NCBI RefSeq assembly: GCF_014648675.1
Contig: NZ_BMRO01000004.1
Span: 174,737 to 238,736 of the forward strand
Direction of reading: 5' to 3'
Source: Actinomadura livida
GTDB taxonomy: Bacteria; Actinomycetota; Actinomycetes; Streptosporangiales; Streptosporangiaceae
Length of the DNA stretch: 64,000 nucleotides
In this document: positions 36,631 through 43,680 of the stretch, piece after piece
How the letters are laid out: each line of letters begins with the position of its first letter
Position numbering within the stretch: the first letter of the stretch is position 1
Translations under genes and position numbers: made by a program
The notes under the pieces: generated by a model
Database searches by the model: none
What the model saw: only the letters and a program-made list of their open reading frames with translations
Told to the model about the DNA's origin: nothing

Positions 36631-37389
36631 ATGGATGAGACACGCAAACCCACACTCATCGCATCGGTGCAGCGCGCCCTGCGGCTCATGGAAGTGGTCG
36701 CGGCACGTCCGAGCGGCGCGCCCGCCAAGCAGCTCGCGCGAGAGGCGAGGCTGCCCCTCGCCACCACCTACCACCTGCTGCGCACCCTCGCGCACGAGGG
36801 CTACGCGACGCGCCTGCCGGACGGCGTCTGGGTGCTGGGCGAGCGGGTCGAGGCGCTGCACGGGCAGAGCAGGGCGCAGCAACTGCTGGCGCGCATCCGC
36901 CCCACCCTGATGGACCTGCGGGACGAGCTGGGCGTCGCGGCGTACTTCAGCATGCACATGGACGACGAGATCCGCCTGATCGACATCGCCGACGGCCCGC
37001 GCGCCCCGCGGGTCGACGTCTGGGTCGGCTTCGAGGACGCCGCGCACGCCACCGCGATCGGCAAGTGCGTGCTCAGCCAGTTCGACGAGGAGCGCCGCCG
37101 CGACTACCTGGCGCGGCACCCGCTCGTCGACCTGACCCCGCACACCATCACCGACCCCGGCCGGCTGTTCCGGTCCCTCGAATCGCCGGGCGGCCTGCAG
37201 TACGACCGCGAGGAGTACGCCCTCGGCACCGCCTGCGCCGCCGTCCCGGTCACCGACGCCACCGGCACCATCGTCGGCGCCCTCGCCATCTCCTGCCGCC
37301 CCGCCAAGCTCGCCAGGGTCGAGCGCTCCGCCCACCGGATGCGCGCGACCGCCGACGAGATCCAGCGCACGCTGACGCTGACCCCCTGA
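36631..37389 (+). CDS. IclR-family transcriptional regulator
   Basis: The 252-residue protein has an N-terminal winged HTH (SVQRALRLMEVVAARPSGAPAKQLAREARLPLATTYHLLRTLAHEGYA) and a C-terminal IclR effector domain (FEDAAHATAIGKCVLSQF, CAAVPVTDATGTIVGALAISCRP). IclR proteins usually respond to small aromatic or organic acids. ATG 36631 is chosen over a TTG at 36595 because it follows AGAGGGG and starts next to the HTH. It is divergent from the acyl-CoA dehydrogenase; the spacer contains an imperfect palindrome, ACTTCTGAGTAGT at 36486-36498, a candidate operator. Confidence 0.9.
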   Translation: MDETRKPTLIASVQRALRLMEVVAARPSGAPAKQLAREARLPLATTYHLLRTLAHEGYATRLPDGVWVLGERVEALHGQSRAQQLLARIRPTLMDLRDELGVAAYFSMHMDDEIRLIDIADGPRAPRVDVWVGFEDAAHATAIGKCVLSQFDEERRRDYLARHPLVDLTPHTITDPGRLFRSLESPGGLQYDREEYALGTACAAVPVTDATGTIVGALAISCRPAKLARVERSAHRMRATADEIQRTLTLTP

Positions 37390-37491
37390 CGTCCCGGCCA
37401 GAGTGACGCTGGACGGCGTCGCCGTGACCGGTGCGTCCACGATGTGGGGCGTGGGACGCGCGAACGACGCACCGGTGGCGGTCAGCGACTT

Positions 37492-38526
37492 CTAGGAGAT
37501 GCGGCGGCGCGTCCAGTAGAAGCAGAACCCCGTCAGCCCCAGGGTGAGAACGGCGAACAGCCCCGTCTCGGCCCACTGGAGCGGCCAGAAGCGATCGGCG
37601 GGGTGGTAGACCACGTACTGCTTGTAGCCCTGCTGCGCGAACGCGTCGAAGCATTCCTGCGCCGGTCCGGGGGGCGCGTCCGAGCCCGGCCTGGGTCCCG
37701 GCGGTGCGCACGGGCCCGCGCCGATGGAGGCGGGCAGCTTCTCGACCTTGCGGCCGGACGCGTCGACGGTGTGGTTCTCGAGCGTCCAGGTCCCGGCCCC
37801 CGCCTGGGTCCGCACGGTCAGGCTGTCGTTGTGCAGCATCAGCGAGTCCAGGTTGCCGGACGTGATCGCGACGGCGCCGCGCTCCGGCGGGATGAGGTGC
37901 GGGCGGACCCACAGCGGCACCGCGACCTGGACGGCGGCGAACACCGCGAGCGTGATCGCCATGGCCGGCAGGGTGCGGCGGACGAGCACCCCGACGGTGA
38001 CGCCGAGCGCGAACGCGAACGCCGCGTAGCCGACCGGGGCGATGCCGTGCGCGTCGAACAGCAGCGGCATGATCCGCGAGGAGCGGGGCGCCGCGGCCGC
38101 GGCGAGGGGGTCGGACCACCGGTCCACGGCGAAGACGGCGATCCCCGCGGCCGCCATGGAGGCCAGCCCGACGAGGCCGACCTTGACGGCCAGCCAGCGG
38201 GTGCGCGTCACGCTCTGGTTCCAGGCGAGGCGGTGCGTTCCCGCCTCGATCTCCCGGGCGATCAGGGGCGCGCCCCAGAAGACGCCGACGAGGCCCGGAA
38301 GGCCGACCACGATGGCGAGCAGCGCGCCGTAGAGGGCCTGGTGCTTGATGACGAACTGCCGGGCGAACTCCTCGCACGCGTTGTCGGTGGCGCAGGACGC
38401 GGTCCCGGCGGCGTACTCGTCCGCGAGGCCCGGCCCGGTGATCAACAGGGCGGCGCCGAGCACGGCGAGGCCGGCGAACACGACCGCGCCCTGGAGGCGG
38501 AACTGCCGGAGCGTCAGCCAGATCAT
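37492..38526 (-). CDS. ABC-2-type transporter permease
   Basis: The 344-residue protein has six hydrophobic segments (about 12-32, 62-84, 107-127, 147-168, 175-190 and 312-332), with an extracytoplasmic domain of about 115 residues before the last helix (TSGNLDSLMLHN through YVVYHPADRFWPLQW). This arrangement is usual in the permease of YtrA-controlled ABC exporters of actinobacteria. The ATG at 38526 overlaps the ATPase stop codon (ATGA). It is the last gene of an operon led by the GntR gene at 40793 but now separated from it by a transposable element. The substrate is unknown, possibly a cell-wall-active compound. Confidence 0.88.
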   Translation of the reverse strand: MIWLTLRQFRLQGAVVFAGLAVLGAALLITGPGLADEYAAGTASCATDNACEEFARQFVIKHQALYGALLAIVVGLPGLVGVFWGAPLIAREIEAGTHRLAWNQSVTRTRWLAVKVGLVGLASMAAAGIAVFAVDRWSDPLAAAAAPRSSRIMPLLFDAHGIAPVGYAAFAFALGVTVGVLVRRTLPAMAITLAVFAAVQVAVPLWVRPHLIPPERGAVAITSGNLDSLMLHNDSLTVRTQAGAGTWTLENHTVDASGRKVEKLPASIGAGPCAPPGPRPGSDAPPGPAQECFDAFAQQGYKQYVVYHPADRFWPLQWAETGLFAVLTLGLTGFCFYWTRRRIS

Positions 38527-39494
38527 CGGATCGCCTCCAGGCTCGGACGGGACGGGGAGGAGGCCATGTAGGCCAGGACGAGGTCTTCCAGCCCGACCTG
38601 GCCGACCGTCCAGGCGGGGTCGTGGATCGGCCCGTCCGTCCGGACGATGAGGGTGCTCTGCCGGTCGGTGTGGCTCTCGGACACGACCTCCTGGCCGGCG
38701 GGCAGGGTCGCCGGGTCGCGGCGCGGCCCGGTCAGCCGGTGGTGGGCGGCGAGCAGGTCGTCGACGTCCCCGGCCACCCGGACGCGGGACTCGACGAGCA
38801 CGACCAGGTAGTCGCAGGTCCGCTCCAGGTCCATGACCAAGTGGGAGGAGAGCACGACGCTGAGCGAGTGCTCGACCGCGGCCTCCATCAGGCCCTGCAG
38901 GAACTCGCGGCGGGCCAGCGGGTCGAGCGCGGCGACCGGTTCGTCCAGCACCAGTAACCGAGGGCGTTTGGCGATGCCGAGCGTGAGGGCCAGCTGGGCG
39001 CGCTGCCCGCCGGACAGCTTCCCGGCCTTGCGCGCGGGGTCCAGGCCGAGCCGCTCGATGCGGTCCCGGGCGAGGGCGTCGTCCCAGCCCGGGTTGAGCC
39101 GCGCGCCGAGCTTCAGGTGCTCGGCGACGGTCAGCCCGGCGTAGGTGGGCGTGTCCTGGGCGACGTACCCGACCTTGGCGAGCTGCTCCGGCCCGCTCGC
39201 GGGGCGTCCGCCCAGGACCCGGATGCCGCCCGCGGTCGGCGTGAGCTGGCCGACCGCCAGGTTCAGCAGCGTCGTCTTCCCGGCGCCGTTCGGCCCGACC
39301 AGGCCGATGACCCGTCCCGCCGGGAGGTCGAGTGTGCAGTCGGAGAGCGCCCAGCGCTTCCCGTATCTCTTGCCCAGGCCCTCGGCCTGCAGCGCGGTGG
39401 TGCATCGGGCTCTCCTTGCGGAAACCCCTGCCTTCAGGCGGGGGAGGAAACGGACTCCTGCGGAGCAGGAGATGGCAGGGCGATCCGCCGTCAT
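38523..39494 (-). CDS. ABC transporter ATPase with disrupted start
   Basis: The ATPase part (about 293 residues, from 39404 down) is complete: Walker A GLVGPNGAGKTTLL, signature LSGGQRAQLALTLGIA, Walker B LLVLDEPVAALD and H-loop SSHLVMD. The only well-placed start is the ATG at 39405-39403, behind AAGGAG, but it is one base out of frame: after ATG comes C, then ACC ACC GCG, where a native ATG ACC ACC GCG (MTTALQ) would be expected. In frame, the nearest ATG is at 39494 inside the transposable element, which would add about 30 element-derived residues. Either that start is used, or the gene is silent. It overlaps the permease (ATGA). Confidence 0.7.
   Translation of the reverse strand: MTADRPAISCSAGVRFLPRLKAGVSARRARCTTALQAEGLGKRYGKRWALSDCTLDLPAGRVIGLVGPNGAGKTTLLNLAVGQLTPTAGGIRVLGGRPASGPEQLAKVGYVAQDTPTYAGLTVAEHLKLGARLNPGWDDALARDRIERLGLDPARKAGKLSGGQRAQLALTLGIAKRPRLLVLDEPVAALDPLARREFLQGLMEAAVEHSLSVVLSSHLVMDLERTCDYLVVLVESRVRVAGDVDDLLAAHHRLTGPRRDPATLPAGQEVVSESHTDRQSTLIVRTDGPIHDPAWTVGQVGLEDLVLAYMASSPSRPSLEAIR
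39455..39471. repeat. Left-end hairpin of the TnpB element
   Basis: CTCCTG (39455-39460) pairs with CAGGAG (39466-39471), with loop CGGAG. It is the best candidate for the left-end recognition hairpin of a Y1 transposase, about 50 bp inside the inferred left boundary and 95 bp before tnpB. Confidence 0.4.
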
Positions 39495-39566
39495 GGTGGA
39501 GCGCCGTTCACCGCTCTTCTTGCGAAACGGCCGCGGCCGCATACCCGTATCGCTAGGTTGCCGGGT

Positions 39567-40778
39567 ATGGCGCGGCAGGTGAAGCGGGCTTTCCGGTACC
39601 GCTTCCACCCCACAGGCGAGCAGGCGGCCGAACTGGCCCGCACGTTCGGTTGTGTCCGGCTGGTCTACAACAAGGCGCTGGCCGAACGCACCCGCGCCTG
39701 GCGCACCGAGCAGCGGCGCATTTCGTATGTGCAGTCCTCGGCCGCGTTGACGGCGTGGAAGAAGACCGACGAGCTGGGGTTCTTGAACGAGGTGTCGTCG
39801 GTGCCGTTGCAGCAGGTACTGCGGCACCTGCAGACCGCGTTCACCAACTTCTTCGCCGGTCGTGCGAGGTATCCGCGGTTCAAGGCCCGTAAGAAGTCGC
39901 GGGCGTCGGCGGAATACACCCGCTCGGCGTTTCGGTGGCGCGACGGCGAGCTGACGCTGGCCAGGATGTCCGAGCCGCTGGCGATCGTGTGGTCGCGTCC
40001 GCTGCCGGACGGGGCGCAGCCGTCCACGGTGACCATCTCCCGGGACGGGGCGGGCCGTTGGTTCTGCTCGATCCTGTGCACCGACATCATCGCGCCCCTG
40101 GCCCCGGTTAAGGCGGCCGTGGGCGTGGACGTCGGGATCACCTCGCTGGTGACCCTGTCGACCGGGGAGAAGATCACCAACCCTCGGCATGAGCGCCGCG
40201 ACCGTGAACGTCTGGCCAGGGCACAGCGGGATCTGTCCCGCAAGGCCCCCGGGTCGGCCAACCGGGACAAGGCCCGCATCCGGGTGGCGCGGATCCATGC
40301 CCGTATCGCCGACCGGCGGCGGGATTTTCTGCACAAGCTGTCGACTCGGCTCGTCCACGAGAACCAAGTGGTCGTGATCGAGAACCTCAACGTCGCAGGG
40401 ATGGTCGGTAACCACGGCCTGGCGCGTGCGATCTCGGATGCGGCGTGGCGGCAGTTGCGGATGATGCTGGAGTACAAGGCCGGCTGGTACGGCCGCGACC
40501 TGGTGGTGGTCGACCGGTGGTTGCCCTCCTCCAAGACGTGCTCGCGGTGCGGGATCGTCCGCGAGGGCATGCCGCTGGATGTGCGGGAGTGGGAGTGCGG
40601 CGGGTGCGGTTCCCGGCACGACCGGGACGTCAACGCCGCACGCAACATCGTGGCCGCCGGGCTGGCGGTGTCGGCCTGTGGAGCCGATGTCAGACCTCGA
40701 CGGGAGTCCTCCCGAGCGGGGCAGTCGGCAATGAAGCAGGAAACCCAACCGGCAACGGTCGGAAATCCCCGCCTTTAG
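39567..40778 (+). CDS. tnpB: TnpB, RNA-guided nuclease of an IS200/IS605-type element
   Basis: TnpB is the omega-RNA-guided DNA endonuclease ancestral to Cas12 and helps the element persist at donor sites. The 403-residue protein is full length. It has the N-terminal KRAFRYRFHPTGEQ, the RuvC-I Asp188 in GVDVGITSLVTLS, RuvC-II Glu272 in VVVIENLNVAGM, a zinc ribbon with C325, C328, C344 and C347 (CSRCG/CGGCG) and RuvC-III Asp354 in HDRDVNAARN. All three catalytic acids are present, so it is probably active. ATG 39567 begins the conserved N-terminus. The TAG stop lies within the right-end hairpin. Confidence 0.95.
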   Translation: MARQVKRAFRYRFHPTGEQAAELARTFGCVRLVYNKALAERTRAWRTEQRRISYVQSSAALTAWKKTDELGFLNEVSSVPLQQVLRHLQTAFTNFFAGRARYPRFKARKKSRASAEYTRSAFRWRDGELTLARMSEPLAIVWSRPLPDGAQPSTVTISRDGAGRWFCSILCTDIIAPLAPVKAAVGVDVGITSLVTLSTGEKITNPRHERRDRERLARAQRDLSRKAPGSANRDKARIRVARIHARIADRRRDFLHKLSTRLVHENQVVVIENLNVAGMVGNHGLARAISDAAWRQLRMMLEYKAGWYGRDLVVVDRWLPSSKTCSRCGIVREGMPLDVREWECGGCGSRHDRDVNAARNIVAAGLAVSACGADVRPRRESSRAGQSAMKQETQPATVGNPRL

Positions 40779-40796
40779 GGCGCGGGAGGAAGTCAA
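40680..40796 (+). ncRNA. Predicted omega RNA (reRNA) scaffold overlapping the tnpB 3' end
   Basis: By analogy with IS200/IS605 elements, the guide RNA is made from the tnpB 3' end and right end. Here the end forms a stem around CCCCGCC-TTTA-GGGCG and finishes GGAGGAAGTCAA at 40796. The guide portion would start at 40797 (GCTATGTCCTCCTGTGCG), which is gntR sequence and would match the empty donor site. The 5' limit is a guess. Confidence 0.45.
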
Positions 40797-41185
40797 GCTA
40801 TGTCCTCCTGTGCGGCGGACCGAAAGGTCGTCATGAACAGCGCCTCGATGCTCTCGTCGTCCAGCCCGGCGAGCCGTGCCTTGGCCAGCCAGCGCTGCAG
40901 GTCCTTGCGGAGCGGGCCGTGCGCGGCGAGCGAGTCGCCGGCCAGCGTCCGCGTCACGAACGTCCCCACGCCCGGACGCGGCGCGACGAGGCCCTCGTGC
41001 TCCAGCTCCCGGTAAGCCTTGAGCACGGTGTTCGGGTTGATCGCGAGCTGCGCCACCACGTCCTTGACGGTGGGGAGCTGGTCGCCCACCCGCAGCAGAC
41101 CGAGCCGCAGCGCGTGCTTCACCTGCCGGACGAGCTGCATGTAGGGCGACACCCCGGACCCGGAGTCCAGATGGAACTCGATCAC
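40793..41185 (-). CDS. YtrA-subfamily GntR transcriptional regulator
   Basis: The 130-residue protein has a complete winged HTH (GVSPYMQLVRQVKHALRLGLLRVGDQLPTVKDVVAQLAINPNTVLKAYRELEHEGLVAPRPGVGTFV) and the short helical C-terminal part of the YtrA group. It normally represses the ABC operon encoded downstream. The last codons are GAC ATA GCT TGA, and the TGA comes from the transposable element's right end (TCAA on the plus strand); the native sequence probably ended GCA TGA. The protein is therefore unchanged or nearly so. GTG 41185 has GGAGG 5 nt upstream; ATG 41197 is possible but would overlap this site. Transcription past the gene now runs into tnpB antisense. Confidence 0.9.
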   Translation of the reverse strand: MIEFHLDSGSGVSPYMQLVRQVKHALRLGLLRVGDQLPTVKDVVAQLAINPNTVLKAYRELEHEGLVAPRPGVGTFVTRTLAGDSLAAHGPLRKDLQRWLAKARLAGLDDESIEALFMTTFRSAAQEDIA

Positions 41186-41200
41186 CGGCACCTCCATTTA

Positions 41201-41214
41201 ACTAGGATGCTAGT
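41201..41214. promoter_or_regulatory. Candidate YtrA operator
   Basis: ACTAG-GATG-CTAGT is an inverted repeat with 5-bp arms and a 4-bp spacer, 15 bp upstream of the gntR GTG. AT-rich sequence around it (TTTAACTAG, TAGTACTTTAGG) fits promoter DNA. It is a likely self-regulation site for the GntR protein. Confidence 0.55.
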
Positions 41215-41304
41215 ACTTTAGGCATCTGGTACTCCCCGATGTCAACCTGGAAACGGATTGGTGGGCGTTTTGTGCCTGGGGCGTAGTTCGGCGATGCTGG
41301 GGGC

Positions 41305-42234
41305 GTGTCAACGGAGACTCTTAGCGGCGCCGCCGAGTTGCGCGCCCAACTGCACGGGCTGCCGGGCGTGGACCGGGTCGGCGCCGAGGAGCGGGCCGCG
41401 CGCCTGGCGACCCGGTCGATCAAGACGACGGCCAAGGCCGCGGCGATCGACCTGGCGATCTCGATGGTGGACCTGACCACGCTGGAAGGCGCGGACACCG
41501 CCGGGAAGGTGCGGGCGCTGTGCGCCAAGGCCGCGCATCCGGACCCGGCCGACGCGTCGGTGCCGCGGGTGGCGGCGGTGTGCGTCTACTCCGACCTGGT
41601 CGGCGTCGCCGTCCGGGCGCTGGAGGGGACGGGCATCGGCGTCGCGAGCGTGGCGACCTCGTTCCCGTCGGGGCGGGCGCCGCTGGAGGCGAAGCTCGCC
41701 GACACCCGCGCGGCGGTCGCCGCGGGCGCGGCGGAGATCGACATGGTGATCGACCGGGGCGCGTTCCTGTCCGGCGACTACACCAAGGTCTTCGAGGAGA
41801 TCGTCGCGGTCAAGGAGACCTGCGGCGACGCGCACCTGAAGGTGATCCTGGAGACCGGGGAACTGGCCACGCTCGACAACGTGCGGCGCGCCTCGTGGCT
41901 CGCGATGCGGGCCGGCGCGGACTTCATCAAGACCTCCACCGGGAAGGTGTCGCCCGCGGCGACGCTCCCGGTGACGCTGGTGATGCTGGAGGCGGTCCGC
42001 GACTTCCGGGCGGCCACGGGACGGCAGGTCGGCGTCAAGCCGGCGGGCGGGATCCGCACCACCAAGGACGCGATCAAGTACCTGGTGCTGGTGAACGAGA
42101 CCGCCGGGCCGGACTGGCTGACGCCCGAATGGTTCCGGCTCGGGGCGTCCAGCGTGCTGAACGACCTGCTGATGCAGCGCCGCAAGCTGGCCACCGGGGT
42201 GTACTCCGGTCCCGACTACTTCACCCTGGACTGA
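41305..42234 (+). CDS. deoC: Deoxyribose-phosphate aldolase
   Basis: It splits 2-deoxyribose-5-phosphate into glyceraldehyde-3-phosphate and acetaldehyde. The 309-residue TIM barrel has the Schiff-base Lys in DFIKTSTGK (about 209), the second Lys in VGVKPAGGIRT (about 245) and AAEIDMVIDRG for the acid/base Asp. The start is GTG 41305. It is the first gene of a tight operon with two aldehyde dehydrogenase-family genes (3 bp and 8-bp overlap), which would oxidise the acetaldehyde produced. It is divergent from gntR. Confidence 0.95.
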   Translation: MSTETLSGAAELRAQLHGLPGVDRVGAEERAARLATRSIKTTAKAAAIDLAISMVDLTTLEGADTAGKVRALCAKAAHPDPADASVPRVAAVCVYSDLVGVAVRALEGTGIGVASVATSFPSGRAPLEAKLADTRAAVAAGAAEIDMVIDRGAFLSGDYTKVFEEIVAVKETCGDAHLKVILETGELATLDNVRRASWLAMRAGADFIKTSTGKVSPAATLPVTLVMLEAVRDFRAATGRQVGVKPAGGIRTTKDAIKYLVLVNETAGPDWLTPEWFRLGASSVLNDLLMQRRKLATGVYSGPDYFTLD

Positions 42235-42237
42235 GCG

Positions 42238-43680
42238 ATGGCTTCCGAGAACATCTTCGAGTACGCGCCCGCGCCCGAGTCCCGCTCCGTCGTCGACATC
42301 CGCGGCTCCTACGGGCTGTTCGTCGACGGCGAGTTCACCGACGGGCACGGCGAGCCGTTCAAGACGATCAACCCCGCCGACGAGACCGTCCTCGCCGACG
42401 TCGCCTGCGCGGACGAGGCGGACGTCGACCGCGCCGTCAAGGCCGCCCGCCGCGCGTTCGACGAGGTGTGGGGGCCGATGCCGGGGCGCGAGCGCGCCAA
42501 GTACCTGTACCGGATCGCCCGGATCGTCCAGGAGCGCTCGCGGGAGCTGGCGGTGCTGGAGTCGATCGACAACGGCAAGCCGATCCGCGAGTCGCGGGAC
42601 GTGGACCTGCCGCTGGTCGCCGCGCACTTCTTCTACTACGCCGGTTGGGCCGACAAGCTGCGGCACGCCGGGTTCGGGGACGACCCGAAACCCCTGGGCG
42701 TGGCGGGCCAGGTGATCCCCTGGAACTTCCCGCTGCTGATGCTGGCCTGGAAGATCGCCCCCGCGCTGGCCTGCGGCAACACCGTCGTGCTCAAGCCCGC
42801 CGAGACGACCCCGCTGACGGCGCTGCTGTTCGCCGACATCTGCCGCCAGGCCGAGCTGCCGCCGGGCGTCGTCAACATCGTCACCGGCGCGGGGGAGACC
42901 GGCCGCGCGCTCGTCGCGCACGACGGGATCGACAAGGTCGCCTTCACCGGCTCGACCGAGGTCGGGCGGCAGATCGCCCGGGTCGTCGCCGGGACGCGGA
43001 AGAAGCTCACCCTGGAACTCGGGGGCAAGGCCGCCAACATCGTGTTCGACGACGCCGCGCTCGACCAGGCCGTCGAGGGCATCGTGAACGGCATCTTCTT
43101 CAACCAGGGCCACGTGTGCTGCGCGGGGTCGCGGCTGCTGGTCCAGGAGTCGGTCGCCGGGGAGCTGCTGGAGCGGCTGAAGGCCCGGATGGCGACGCTG
43201 CGGATCGGGGACCCGCTCGACAAGAACACCGACGTCGGCGCGATCAACTCCGCCGCGCAGCTCGCCAAGATCCGGGAGCTGTCCGACGCGGGCGAGCGGG
43301 AGGGCGCGGCGCGCTGGTCGCCGCCCTGCGAACTGCCCGCCCAGGGGTTCTGGTTCGCGCCCACGGTCTTCACCGACGTCGCGCAGTCGCACCGGATCGC
43401 GCGGGAGGAGATCTTCGGGCCCGTCCTCTCGGTGCTGACGTTCCGGACGCCGGAGGAGGCCGTGACCAAGGCCAACAACACGCCCTACGGGCTCTCCGCC
43501 GGGATCTGGACGGAGAAGGGCTCGCAGATCCTCTGGACGGCGCAGCGGCTCCGCGCCGGCGTGGTCTGGGCCAACACCTTCAACAAGTTCGATCCGGCCT
43601 CCCCGTTCGGCGGCTACAAGGAATCGGGGTTCGGCCGCGAGGGCGGACGCCACGGACTGGAGGGCTACCTCAGTGCCTGA
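42238..43680 (+). CDS. NAD(P)-dependent aldehyde dehydrogenase
   Basis: The 480-residue enzyme has all catalytic parts: GQVIPWNFPLLMLAWKIAPALACGNTVVLKPAE, FTGSTEVGRQI, LTLELGGKAANIV with the general base Glu (about 260), NQGHVCCAGSRLL with the nucleophile Cys (about 294-295) and EEIFGPVLSVLTF. Its place after deoC suggests acetaldehyde, or another aldehyde from deoxynucleoside breakdown, as substrate. ATG 42238 is 3 bp after the deoC stop. The last 8 bp overlap the next gene, a half-length relative. Confidence 0.94.
   Translation: MASENIFEYAPAPESRSVVDIRGSYGLFVDGEFTDGHGEPFKTINPADETVLADVACADEADVDRAVKAARRAFDEVWGPMPGRERAKYLYRIARIVQERSRELAVLESIDNGKPIRESRDVDLPLVAAHFFYYAGWADKLRHAGFGDDPKPLGVAGQVIPWNFPLLMLAWKIAPALACGNTVVLKPAETTPLTALLFADICRQAELPPGVVNIVTGAGETGRALVAHDGIDKVAFTGSTEVGRQIARVVAGTRKKLTLELGGKAANIVFDDAALDQAVEGIVNGIFFNQGHVCCAGSRLLVQESVAGELLERLKARMATLRIGDPLDKNTDVGAINSAAQLAKIRELSDAGEREGAARWSPPCELPAQGFWFAPTVFTDVAQSHRIAREEIFGPVLSVLTFRTPEEAVTKANNTPYGLSAGIWTEKGSQILWTAQRLRAGVVWANTFNKFDPASPFGGYKESGFGREGGRHGLEGYLSA

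Larger units (their letters stand above)
39406..40796 (+). mobile_element. IS200/IS605-type solo TnpB element (about 1.39 kb)
   Basis: The element contains only tnpB; no Y1 transposase (tnpA) is present. The right end is the usual hairpin followed by GGAGGAAGTCAA (40764-40796); TCAA is the known right cleavage tetranucleotide of IS608-like elements. At the left a small hairpin (39455-39471) and a second right-end-like sequence (39419-39452) are seen. The boundaries are inferred: removing 39406-40796 places the last gntR codons directly before the ATG of the ABC ATPase gene. No target duplication is expected for this family. Confidence 0.75.

Noticed and set aside
39117..39566. N-terminal extension of TnpB reading into the ABC gene
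   Set aside because: The frame is open, but the conserved TnpB N-terminus begins at ATG 39567 and the upstream part is antisense to the ABC ATPase.
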